A DNA stretch of 64,000 bases from Stercorarius parasiticus. Its lineage: Eukaryota > Chordata > Aves > Charadriiformes > Stercorariidae. Location: the NCBI GenBank assembly GCA_013396915.1, contig VWZL01001368.1, forward strand, positions 310,001 to 374,000. The letters are read 5' to 3'. The notes below the pieces were generated by a model, which did not search any database, was not told the DNA's origin, and saw only the letters and a program-made list of their open reading frames with translations. Position 1 is the first letter of the stretch. Each line of letters opens with the position of its first letter. Both the position numbers and the translations under genes were made by a program. This document shows positions 50,125-62,568 of the stretch, one piece after another.

Positions 50125-51949
50125 TTATTTTGAGATAAATTCACTACAATATGAACCTCATTTTTTGTGGCCATTTTTTGTTGTAGAAATGGTCCATAGA
50201 CTAGGGACAATCTGGAGAGATCTGTTTTAAAATCCACAATGCACCAAAGCACAGATTTTGTGCTTTCCACCTCTTGTTACCAAGCTGCGCAGGTAGCCAA
50301 GATTTTCCTACAAACCATGAAAGTTTTTGTCATGAGCCGTGAATCATAGCGCTGAATAAACAAGGGTCAATACCATGTCACAAAATTTGGGTAATATCTC
50401 AGTTGGGCTTTCTCTGACACATGGGAGCTAACACTCCTGAAAGTTTGGATTTTTTGCTAAGACTGAAAAGAGCACTGGACACCACTATGTCTGGTCAGCT
50501 TTGCTGGCTGCAGTGAGCAATAAATGAGACCATATTTTTTGTTCTCTTAATCTTTAAAATTAATTTAATGTGAGCCACCTTCTGTACCAGCATACATGCC
50601 CAGTAAATCTGCAGTTGCAGCTTGTCACTACATAGGGGTGTTATTCCTTACTCCTTCAGTGCAGCCATACAAGATCTAGGCAAACTGTTTTGAAGAGGTT
50701 AACCATCTCTGAACCTTATGAAGTGTTTTGAGTGTTAATGGTCTCTGTTCAGTTCTGCATTGCTTTGAAATAGCCCAGCTTATGCATCTGTTTATTTGAA
50801 CTCAGATTAGCTAATGCAGTTATTTATTTTTCCTTAACCAGAGCACTAAAACACTTATTCTATATAGTTCTAATCATTAATTCCTAAGAAACACATTTTT
50901 TCAGCATAAGAACTTGGAAAAAGTTGTTCACTTTGAGTGGGAAGAGTAAGATGATTTTATCCACATTTGGGTCTTATTGTTTTAAAAGCGGAAGAGAAAT
51001 GACAAAATGTTGAGACAATTACATATGTGCAAAATTATTTGTTTATTTGATGTTTTAACCTAGTGAGAGGCATGAATTTATTTAAATTTTGTTTGGATAA
51101 AACTTTCCCTTGACACTATGGTCTATATATTTTGATTTGGTTTAATGCCTGGATGCTTTGTATAAAGCCAAAACCTAAAAGTACATTCTCCAGCTATATC
51201 TAAGAAGATTGCTGGTTAACCACTTTTTAACCTTTCCAGTCCTCTGTAGGGAAGCATGATCAGTATCGAAATGCTAGCTCTAATTTTCCTACGTGGAACA
51301 ATCTTTGTTAGAGCAGAATTAAATTCTTGGGTCAAAAGAAACATTTTGAAATTTCAGGAAGGATCATATTAATACTTTCAAAACAGAAACTTTCCACTTC
51401 TTATTTTGCACTAAGGGTTTCTTTTCAAATTTACCTATATTCAGTTTTAATGAATGTTAAAAAACCTAAATGAAATGCCTTCTGACCTGAAATGACATGT
51501 CTTTCAAATTTGTGTGTTTGTTGCTGTTTGGCAAGAAAACTGACAAATTTTCATTCTGGGTGGACCAAAAGAAATGTTTTTATTGTTGATTTTTTTGGTT
51601 TGGCCAGCATACAAACACAAATAAATAAATTCTTTATACAACTCTAGTCTTCAGATTAGCAAGAACTAACTTGATCAGCAAAACTGTCCTTTCAGTTTTA
51701 CACACGTAAACAACAAGTAACTGTATTTGTTTTCACAGGGTTACTTCATACTTATGCAAGACAAAAAGGAGCAAGATTTCCTGTCAAAATAGTAAAACCA
51801 AAAAAAAAAGGTTAAAAAAAAGAAAGGAAAAGAAAAACAAACCAGAGTAATAGAGCCGCATCTCTCCTGTGTGTTGCTCGACACCAGCTGAAACAAAGCT
51901 GACTTGAGACTCTGCAGAAGCATAGTTTGGAAGCGAGCAAAATAAATTC

Positions 51950-52330
51950 AATCCTGCAGCAGCAGAGCAACTCCCCTGGACACCGCACTGGGAGGAATCA
52001 GGGGAGTTTCAAGGGGCTGTGGGTGGAAAAGAGGATTAGGAAGAGCCAGCGGGACTTGGCCGACCTTTGCTAACTTCCTGACCCCCACTTTCCACTCCTG
52101 GGAGCCGGGCTCTGGTCGTGGGAACAGCACCTGCCTTCCCCAGCCCTGTCTCCACAGGGGCTGCTGCTGCCTCACGGGTGCCTGGGTCCAGGAGCGACCG
52201 CAGTTAGGGGAAAGCCTCCATGCCTCCTCTGCCCCACTCCTGAGTCCACGGGACGGGGGTAGCAGCAGGGTGGAAAACATCTGAGGTGTGGTGGAGCAAT
52301 GTGGTTCATTGCTGCGGGTTTTTCTACAGC
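51950..52330. other. Isolated GC-rich patch
   Basis: About 380 bases, markedly more GC-rich than the surrounding desert, with few CpG. It has a 158-codon open frame on the minus strand (51948-52424) that is Pro, Gly, Arg and Trp rich without recognisable motifs. High GC lowers stop frequency, so the open frame is weak evidence. It may be an old repeat or retrocopy fragment, or a regulatory patch; I cannot identify it. Confidence 0.35.
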
Positions 52331-54902
52331 CCCACTGGAACAAAATGCCCAGCCGACCTGCCTGGAGAAAATGGGCCTCAACCCAAAAAACAGGACAGAA
52401 ACAGAAGCCACCATCTTTAACCATGGCCTATGGCCAAAGGTGGGTTTGGATCACACAGGTGGACACCAGAAGTCAACCACGTGTCTTTTTCAGTCATCCA
52501 GAGCTATGCCATCAGTATTTCCCTTACACTAAAGGTTTAAAGCCATCAGCTACAAGAAATAGATAGGATCTGAATAGCACAAACTAACTGAATATTGAGT
52601 ACACTTTCTGTATTACCCTGTCTCTCTCATGGTAATGCAGAGAACTACAGTAAACTACACATGTATTTCAATACGTGCAAACACGTGCTACAGCCTGAAA
52701 ACTTAGCCCCACTTGCATCAACACCTGCACCTCCATCAATTTCTATGCAGACAGATTTTCATATATAGTGTTATGTGTGCACTCTGAGCACACGTGTGAA
52801 TGTGCACGTGTGTTTGTCTAGTGTGCACATCTGTTATCCTTAAATTTTTGTTTAGAGGAAGATTATTCACCCTACAGTAGTGATAAATCATGCACCACAT
52901 AACATGTCAACACAGTGGTCATAAATGACCCAGTACCCACAAGAAACACAGGCCAGTGGTACCACCACTAGCAAATATTTTGGCCCTGCAAGGTTGATTG
53001 CAGGCCCAGGGCAAAAGGCGGGGAGATTTCTGTTGAAGCAGACAGTTTTTCCTTTTCCCTGATGTCTGTTCTTTCCCTTTCTTTGCCCTTTTCTTCCAGT
53101 TTCCTCCTTCCTCCAGCTCACCCTTTCCTTCCTCTGAATAATACCACTTTTACATGTTTTTCTAAGTCTACTATCATGCCTAATCAAACTAATGAATCCT
53201 GTAGTAATATTACAATAGTTCTTTTATATCTGTCTTGTGTAGTATTTCTCTCATTTCTATGACTTATACAAAAAGAATAATTATATTTATTTGCTTTTTT
53301 CAACAGGAATATTTGTCATGTAAGACAGGAAAGACTTGTAAATGTCCGGACATAGAAGAATTAAAAATAATATAGAAATATTGCATTATAATACATATAC
53401 CCACACATATTTTGTGTATCAAAACACAGTAAAGATGTTTTAGCAGAGTTAGTTTACAACTTGTCCTAAATATGGGGCAAGGGCAATGCATCTCTGCTTG
53501 CCTAGTCTAGGATCAAAGTCAATTAAGTTAATGTAAACGTCAGATCTTCCTTTCTGGCTCCCTATCTAGTCTGGGAACAGAGAAAAAAACTACAGCTTTG
53601 GATCCACCTTAATTACAGATGATGGTTTTTCCCTTTCCCATCATCACTTCTGCATAAGCTCAACCCAACTGCATGGCACTACGAGGAGCAGATTCAAGAA
53701 CTCCTCAGCCCTCAAGAGCTGTGGGTGCTTCAGGCGCAGGAGACAAGTGCAGGAAGCTTGCTACCACCTCACTTGTGCTAATGGGCAATTTGGATAAACT
53801 AGAAAGGAGGTAATAGACTTCAAATATGGACACGCAGGAACACTCCTAACCTTGCCATGAGGCTTTATTATTCATTATTTTATTGTTACTATGCTATAGA
53901 TCTAGCCTTTTTCTTTTAAAAAGTAGAACACTGTAAGATATGCATTAGAGATACAGTAGAATGCAAGTAAGATACAGTGTCAAGCATACAATTATTCAAT
54001 ATTCAATTCTACATGCAGGTACTAGAACCTGAAGCAGAAAATTATTAATGCAGAGAAAAGTTGGACAGGTTGATGTCTGCAGATGAGTACAGGTTTTGAG
54101 ATAAACAGTGAAGCAATTCATTGTCTGAAGATCAGCAAAGGGAGGGAAAGAACTGTCTCTTGGAATATCAGATCTTGGTGGTTACTGCAATCCCTATTAG
54201 GTAAATAAGATTTGAATCTGTCTAGAACTATACGAGAAGCAGGAGGAGGAGAGACCTCCATTCTGATTTCAATCTTGCATCTTGAGACGTGTCCATTTCA
54301 AGATGTTTTTTACTTGATACATTTCTCTCCACACCTGCTGCCCCTTCCCTGTCCTTGGAAGGGCAGAAGTTGTCAGAGATATGCACTTGTTTACGGTCTT
54401 GCCTGGTTGCTGGGTCCCTGCTGCACGAGAGTTCACACAGGCCGTGGTCATAAGTCTGATCTGGGAGTGGTGCTTCCCTTGTAGTATATGAGATCTCGAC
54501 AAAAGTGAGTTGGGGAGTTCCCAAAGTGACCTGCCCTAGGTGGCAGTTAGGCTAATACCATAAAAGTGAAAGCTCTTCATGAGCCCTTTGTGAGAAATAA
54601 AATTGTAGGTTGCCTAGGTTGTTTTCAAGAAGGCAGCTCCAGTAAGGTCTTATATCTCCTTTTCAATAACAACACAGAAACCTGCTGATTTATTGCAATG
54701 TGCTTTTAGAAGCTTCGGGATGCTTCAGGTGGCTACAAGTAATGCTGGAGCTTTAAGCAACAAATGCTTGGATGAGCTCAAACATTCCGGGTTTTCCTGT
54801 GCTTAATATGTTGCATTGCTATCTTGATATGTAATGTCACAGATGGTAATATTAGTCATGAAAGAACAAAGAAGCCAAGTCCATAGACAAATTAAGGTGG
54901 CG

Positions 54903-54946
54903 GAGGGGCAGAGAGAGAGAAAGGAGAGAGAGGAAAGAGAGCGAGC
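54903..54946 (+). repeat. (GA)n-rich purine tract
   Basis: Interrupted GAGA and GGAGA units, all-purine on the + strand for most of its length. Confidence 0.8.
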
Positions 54947-57900
54947 AGTGAATGCCTACAGCGAACAAGTTTTATTTTAAAGCTTCTTTATACACACTGA
55001 ACACCTTCTCAAGAGCTATGTGTTGGCAAGAGTAGCCATAGAAGGCTGTAAATCCTTAACCTGGCTGGTATCCACTGCAAAAAGTAGAGCAAGTAGTGTG
55101 GTGAAAATACTTGGAAATGAATGGATGAACTTAATTTAACAATGGGCAGCCATCCCACAAATTCTCATGCAAACCAGTGGTGGCTTCCTCTCTTTTTTTT
55201 TTTTCTTCTTTTTTTTCCTTAAATTAACTACACAGCCCTTCTCCAACAAGGGGATTTAGAGTCTTTGCACCTTTCAAATGTCTTTTTTAACCAGTTGCAT
55301 GAAGTCCATTTTACCTACCATGAAGAGCTTAAGGGAAAGATTCAGATAGATTAAATTCAAGTATGAAAAGAAAGAAAAAGACAGTGATTGAAGGCACCAT
55401 TTGACAGACAAGTTATAAAGCCTGTAAAACTACATATGCTATACAGAGTTGTGTATAGCATATATACTTCTTCCAGCTCAGCACACAACGTCATCACTAG
55501 GGCTTCTGCTTGCTAAGTTAATTCTGTTTCCATGAACAAAGGAAGTGGAGCTGATGTTAAACGAGGTAGCACACTTCCATGAAATAAACACACCTCTTGA
55601 CTAATTTCTGAAATCAAATATGCAATCCTATTGAAATAAATTCAAGTGTAGAACTGTACCAGCAAAATTGCCCTTCTCATCTCTGAGTCATCTAAGTGTT
55701 TGGGAAGACAGTGAGAAAGGTAACAAATGGGCCAAAGAGCTATGAACTGATAAAACTGAGAAATTTTGTGAAAGATGAGAAAAATATTTCATCTGTACAT
55801 GTAACGTGTGTAGATCTATACATCTAACATGTAACAGTTTGTCCGTAAGTGCAGCTTAGAAACAGATTTCCCACTTCTATACTTGGTTGACTTTACAGAG
55901 GTTTGAGTATATATGATGACAATTTACAAGAGTTTGATGGCTGAACTCTCAAGGAGGAAGGACAGAAAAGGGTGGCTTACAGGTGTGAGTAAGGCAATAC
56001 AAATGAACAAATCCATTTTTAGGCTAAGCAGTAGGGAAAATTCCCAACACTGACTTTATTGTACTTTGGAATAGAGTCCTCAAGTGAAGGGATAGATGCC
56101 TAATAGCCTGAGATGGAAAATACTATGTACTGAGAGTACACTTTCACTGGCGAGGAAATGCATAATTTAATAGGTCTTTTCCATTTCTATGGTCCTATAA
56201 CTTGGGACCATTCCAATGTGTAAGGTAAAAGGAAAGACACATTCAACTTCTGCATCTCTTTCATAAAGCACTTGATCTATCTTGGCATACACAGGCACAT
56301 ATATTGAAGGTATTTTGTTTGAAAGATTTTGCCATTTGGAAGGAGATTTGATCATTCTCCAGAGATTGGACAAATATAGTGAAAGCAGAAATAATGGCAA
56401 GTGTTACCCACTCCCATTTATTTTACAAACCAGATTTGACAGTCTTGCTGCACTGCCTGGATTCCCTTGAGAAAGAAATAGCAAACTAAGTTGCATTGCA
56501 TATGATGATTTTGTAATCTTCCTCACATTTGTCATACATCACTCTCATTCTCTGTATCCAATGCTTTTACGTAGTCCACAAAGCAGAAGGTCTGATTTCC
56601 ACTTACCACTTTGTTTTATCCTGTGCTTAAGGGGTAGGACAGAAACCTATCAGAGTCACTCCTCTGATACTGCAAGAACCTGACAATACACAGAAATGGA
56701 TCCCATTCAAAGCCTTCTATTCCATTCCATTTAAAGTCCAGAGTGTGGATTGGGAGTTTTTCAAAGACCCAATACTTTTCTTAACATTTAGCAGAGACAT
56801 ATTTTACAGAAATAAATTCAAAGGGTTTAGAAGGTTAGAATGGCCATTTCTGAGTGATTTGGGGCAACATAAATGAGATGTCAGCCTTTCTGCAAGACAA
56901 GAATACAGGAAAATTAATCTTTGGTCGTGTGAAAATGTATTGCAATTAAGTAATACAATAAAAGCCCATTCCATGGGGTTTTTTCCCAACCTGTTAGATG
57001 CATAGGCACAAAATTTAACCTTTCAAGACATGGACACCAGAATATCCTCTGTCTCCCAACGTTCCGTCTAGTTGATGTAATCTGCACAGTTGAGCTAACT
57101 CAGATATATTTTCCGAGACCATGAATCATGTTAACTATACTTCATCAACATGAGGAAAAAGCACAAAGAGCTGCTTCTGCTCCAGAACAAACTTCAATCC
57201 TTGGATATCAATGATTATTTCTATTTTGGCTAATACTTGTTTCCAGTGAAAAGCAAGATTTGAGAATTTATTTCTTAAAAGAACAAAATGCTAAAATGTG
57301 CATGGATAAATATCCTTATTCTCCTTCACGTTAGGATGTACAGTTCTTAACAACTGGCTTCTCACACATCTCTAAAGATGTGGAAGGGTGGAAAGGAGTT
57401 TTTATACGTGGATATCCAGCAAGGTAGATTATATGAAAATCAATGCGGGGAGAAGGAGTAGAAAGAAAAAAATATGAAAACAAGAAAAAAAAAGAACAAT
57501 GTAAAAAATTTGAAATGGTTTTGACCATCTTGTGGTATTAAAAGTGTTGATGTTAAAAGTTAAAATGTGTTGAAGGCCAGCTGACTTCCAAGCACATCTC
57601 CAGTTGTGGAACATGGCTCTAGTACCATGAGTCCCAAACCCATAATACATAATACACCCATAGTGTAAAACACTAAACTTGGATATTTAAGTAAGTTCAA
57701 TAAATATTTCTCCTGTAGTTTATGAATGAATGCTATGACAATTCTGAAAATTAGGTGTCAGAATTAAAAGTACACGTCAGAGTCTTGTTAGAAAAGGTGT
57801 TCTTAATGCACAGGAAATAGAGTGTTATCCACTATGAGGTAGTAAAGAAGGTTAAGTGCTGTGTTTTGTGACATTGAAGAATTTGATACATATGAAGGAT

Positions 57901-59575
57901 ATCCACTTTGAAATTGTACGTTGTAGATAATTTCCTTTTCTTGAAAGAGACTTGAGCCTCCGGTTTGAGCATTTGTGTTGGTTTGTGGAGAATTTATCCC
58001 ACTGGTTTGATTTCAACAATAGAATACATTAATTAAAAAACGGCCTTAGAATCATCAAGAAAGCAAAACAAAACAAAAAACCCAAACCCCACAAATTCTA
58101 CATTTTTTTACTTTTTTTCCTCTGGGATACGTAGAGCAATAATTACTTCATTTACACATTAACTTTAAATCTGTCCAGTCCTGGAGGGAGTACAGGTCCT
58201 TTCCTCTTCTTTGGCACTTCTAAGGTTGAAGACCTGTTTTGTTCACCTGGCCTGAGATTCACAGCCCCCAAGACAGCTTGGAATAAACAGCATTGCTTCT
58301 GGGTTTCTCTCCTGTTTCACTATTACCCTGAGGAACAACGGAAAACAGACTATGAACACACAGACCAAGAAACTTCCTGAACTTTGTATCACTTAACAAC
58401 TCACATCTGAGGTCACAAGATGCAGACAGGTTGCATGATGCTTCTTAACTGTCCTGATAGCCAAAGAAGTCAGTCGCCAGCCCACAAAGCTATGCAAGAA
58501 AACTACCTCTGCATGCAATTCTTCTGTATACGTCTTGGTGTTTATCTTCTGTCTCAGCAGACAGTACACACAGAGTACTTCCATCAGAAGTAGCACAGTT
58601 CCTCTTGGAGATAAAGCTGATTGCGGTAGCCTGACTTGGATGAGAACCAGGTCAGACACTCTGAGCATCGTGGTGGGACGCTTGATCTCTGTGGAAGGGG
58701 CAATGTCCAAATATCTTAATGAAGCGTGTCCTGAGCAGTCATTGCCCTACTGACTTCCCTCTCCTTTTGATACCAAAAACGCTCTGCCAAAGAGGCTTGG
58801 TTTTGCCCATGTTTTTCCTACTGCCTGGCCTTCTGTCCCTCTCCACATCACATCCATGTGGAGAGGACACAGAAAGAAGGGGATAATTTATTGCAAGTAG
58901 ATATGGCAGCAAGCTTAGACAAATAATGTGGGCACGAGTCCTTAGCAGTCTGGAGTAACAGCATGAGAAGGTTGTATAGCAGCTACTAGGCACATTGACT
59001 AGATGTATTTCATCTTTTAGGTGTGTCAGGAAAACTCTGCTGTTCTTCTCTATAGACAACAAGGAGTTACAGTCTTCTAACCCGAGTTGCATAAAGTTCA
59101 AGCCTTTGGCTGTTTGATTTTTTTTTTAGCAACACTTTAAGAAACTAGAATAGTTTACTTTCTCCAGTTTGGACAGCTGGACTTTCTCCCACTAAGAGAA
59201 GGAACTGCTTTGGCAGAACTGGAGAGCTGTCTGTCTACAGGAATCATCATATTTGGGGTCTTGCTGTTTCAATATTGATCACTCCTGCATTATTCCACAA
59301 AGGTGCTAAACAAAATATTGTTGATTGCATCATTAGCTTTTTTCCCTCTCATCTCTCTGCACTCTATTCTCTCATTAGGTTGAACAAGAGAGCAAAACTA
59401 AGCTAACAAAATGCTCTAGAAAAATGTTGAGGATAGTTTTTTGTCAAAGAACTCATATTGCATGCTCCACAGGACTGAATGCTACCTAATGGGTAATTAC
59501 AGAGAAGATTAAGTCAGATGCTTCTCAGAGACACACAGCAAAAGAAGAGACAACAGTTGCACAATACAGCCACAG

Positions 59576-59795
59576 AATTTTGGCCTGGACATAAGAAAAG
59601 AATTCTTCACCATAAGGTGGTGTGGCAAGGATCAGGTATCCAGAGAGGCAGGGGAATCTTCATCTTTGGAGATATTCAAAACTCACCCAGAGACAGTCTT
59701 GAGCAACCAGACCTAGCTTGGATTTGACCAGGAGAATGGACTAGATGACTCTCTGAGGTCCCTTCCAACCTACGTTAGTCTGCTGTTCTACGTGA
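59576..59795 (+). mobile_element. Older CR1 LINE 3' fragment
   Basis: 'aagaaaagaattcttcacc' at the left, 'gagatattcaaaactcaccc' and 'ttgagcaacc' in the middle, and 'ggactagatgactctctgag' with 'gtcccttccaacc' at the right follow the CR1 3' end in order. The terminal 'gttctacgtgac' is a decayed form of the ATTCTATGAT tail. It is clearly more diverged than the copy at 47532. Confidence 0.8.
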
Positions 59796-61049
59796 CACAA
59801 AACCCCCTGTATTTCACAGAAGAAAGGTGAGTCTGTGTTTCCCCTGGACGTGCCAGTCTGTGATATGATTCAGCAAGGGACATGAAAGGTTACAAGAAGT
59901 GGCAGCTCCAAGACCCGTCGCAACAGGTTCTGACTTTGTCCACTTCTATGCACCGTGGACCCCTGAGGGGAAAGACAGGAAGAGGTATAGTTAAAGGCAC
60001 TGCAGCTGATGCAGGCCCTAAAGATGTCAGAAGTGTGACAACACCACAGACTTGGATAGCTTTGGTATCTGCGTTGTGTGGCAATTCATCCATGCGCTTG
60101 CGCACAACCTGATGCAGTAGTGCCCTGTCACATGGCCATCTGTGCAAGAGCGGGGCTGGCTGACCTGCAGCAGTGGCTTCCAACCCTCTTTATGTCTTTT
60201 CTTAAGGGGAGATGAGGGCCAAGGAAAACCCACCTGGCTGAGGCTGTCAGCTGAGGGAATGCTGTTGATAGATTGGGGCCAACCTCCCTGCTGAGGCTCT
60301 CAACAGAGGAGGAAGCAAGAGGCACACGTGGTTTCATATGCCTTTGGCTTTTCTTAGACTAACTTGATCCCTGAAGTCTACAGGAAAGCAGAGCTGAGGA
60401 GGCAAACTGCTCCAAAAGTAAATGCCGCCTGGGGACTTGGCTGGGAATTAGACAGACATGTTACTGTGCCAAACTGTAAATCTAAAATTTTGAAATAAAG
60501 TTTGGAATTTTCCTCAGAAAAGCTCGGCCACCAGGAGGTCTGGCTGTAATGCCAGTGCCAGAAGAGGCAGAAAAAACTGGACTGAACTTCAACAAGCAAG
60601 ACTGATTGCCAGTGATTGACAAGCTTGGCCTCAGCCCCACTCCTTGAATACACCAAAGCCACTATCAGAAAAAGGCACCTACTGTAAAAAACACAGGGAG
60701 TTCAGTGGGTAGTAAGAGTCTGCTTTTAACTCAGGAACCCCTTAGGAGTCAGTCAGGAGCAGCACACTGGTCTCAGTAGCAGCAGAGGCTTATACAGTTG
60801 AGAAAACAAAGTTGAAAACAAACAGCTGCATAATGTATTGCAGTAAGGCTTTCACGGCACAGAGATAGTGGGTCATAAACAAGTCCCCCAGTAACTGGAG
60901 GATATCCAACAAGGCACAAGGCCTAAAAAGAACTATTTGTTTTTTTACTCTTCATGAGATGAAACGCACACTGCAGGAAAATCCCGTGCAAATCAACACA
61001 GCGTCATGGAAACCACGAGACCATCAATAAAAGTAATAAATGGAAAGGG

Positions 61050-61150
61050 TTATAATAATATATGCTTAGCACTTTACATTTTCAAAGTGCTGACAGGACA
61101 TTAATCCTCAAAATACCCTTGTGAAGGCAAAGGCAGCTTTAACATTTTGA
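61050..61150 (+). mobile_element. MIR (CORE-SINE) remnant
   Basis: 'ataataatatatgcttagca' then 'ctttacattttcaaagtgct', 'acattaatcctcaaaatacc' and 'cttgtgaaggcaa' follow, in order, the MIR-type sequence 'cttagcactttacatcttcaaagcgctttacaaacattaatcctcacaacacccctgtgaggtaggtaa'. The 3' 'ccattttacagatg' part is missing or decayed ('aacattttgaggtg'). Confidence 0.7.
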
Positions 61151-62474
61151 GGTGGGCCCGTGAAACCATTTTTGGTCTCAAATTGATCCGACCTGACTTC
61201 TGTTCACTAGGATCATACTATTCAAAGTTAAATTGGATTATAGTATTTTCACACTAGATAACATGATGCTTCATTGTTTCTCCTCCTCTGAACGTGGAAA
61301 GCAGAGCCCAGTCAGTGTTTGCTAGACCACACTTTCATGCCAGCACTGTAAAACTGCTTTCTAAGATCAATTCTTCTTAGCTTGGGCCTGTGGACCACTG
61401 TGTTTATTATCACTGGAGAATCTTATTACATTAAATTACTCAATTAACCTTTTTCTCCATTTAAATAGCTATGCAAGACATAGTTGCTAGTAATTCATAT
61501 ACCAAAATATGCAGACTAGCTATTTCCAATGAACTGAGAGGAGAATTGCCTCCAAGACAGCCAGAAAAGGAAAACAAGAAAACATAAGTTACATTTTATA
61601 ACTTCAAAGGGCTGCTTTTTATCTTCCATGGATTATTTGTTCATCTGCAGTTTTGAATTAGCTCTGCCTCTCCTGACTCTCAGGTCAGGGGCAGGGGACG
61701 AGGGGGGACAGTTACTTGTTCAGTTTGTTGCACATTCTCACTCCTGTTCCCAGTGGATTTTGTTGGGTCTGTGATTCTCCTACTACCTTTGTTACTGTTC
61801 ATGATCTCAGTAAGTCAAAATGTCATAAACGCTGGATACTCCTGTGTAGCTGTGCAAGATGGGTTTCATTAAAACAATATGAAATGAAGTAGATGGCTAT
61901 AAATAGAATATCTGTGTCAAAAGCACAAAAGTTAAGATTCAAAAAAAAAAAAAAAGGTAAAACAAGGGCATCCAAACTTAGGTCTTTAAGAGAAATGACT
62001 AATCAAAAACAAAACTAGGAGAGGTGAGTTAGTGGCTGTAGAAAGAGGGAAGAGGGAGAAGGAGCAGAGATCTAGAGATCACATAGACACGTACTTCCTA
62101 AATATTTAAAATAAACAGCAGTTCAGTGGGTATGATATTCAGCCCAACTGTACGATGCTTCATGTTCTGCCCATGTAACCTTAAAACTGAATTAGCAAGT
62201 ACTTGTGAAGCAGGTTTTTATAAATATTGGGACTAATAGCATTCAGTGTTGCAAATGGTACTGTGTGTGATAACAGAGCAAGAATGCTCATCATAAGTAA
62301 ACTAAAAACTAAAAAGCTAGGAAAAAAAGACCCCCAAAAAACCCAAACCCAAACAAAACAACATTCATGCTAGCACAATGTGAGATTTCCTGAGTAAGGA
62401 ATGAATTGCTAGTGAAGGTCTTAACCACAATTTATTAGGCATGTTCTTCTGAGAAAAGTAAGCCCAAACTAAGC

Positions 62475-62568
62475 AGTCATAGAACATCTCGAGCTGGAAG
62501 GGACCCACAAGGATCATCAAGTTCAACTCCCTGCTCCTTGCAGGGCTACATAACACTAAATCATATTC
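62475..62568 (-). mobile_element. CR1 LINE 3' fragment, minus strand
   Basis: 'cagtcatagaacatctcgag' then 'ctggaagggacccacaagga', 'tcatcaagttcaactccctg' and 'ctccttgcagggctaca' is the reverse complement of a common avian CR1 3' end. It starts at the tail side ('catagaa') and runs about 90 bases before the match ends. Confidence 0.85.

Larger units (their letters stand above)
47731..59575. other. Intergenic desert
   Basis: I see no gene. Contents include a short palindrome around 'ctggtggatttacaccag' (47921-47938), possibly from the same old repeat family; TA and CA microsatellites (48299-48316, 50104-50124); a homeodomain-site rich AT block at about 49540-49680; a GC-rich patch at 51950-52330; a GA-rich tract (54903-54946); and T-rich tracts near 55190-55220. 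Open frames are short and carry no recognisable motif. Confidence 0.65.

Noticed and set aside
51948..52424. 158-codon minus-strand open frame as a gene
   Set aside because: It coincides with a GC-rich patch where stops are rare, and the product is unrecognisable. Kept only as a composition anomaly.
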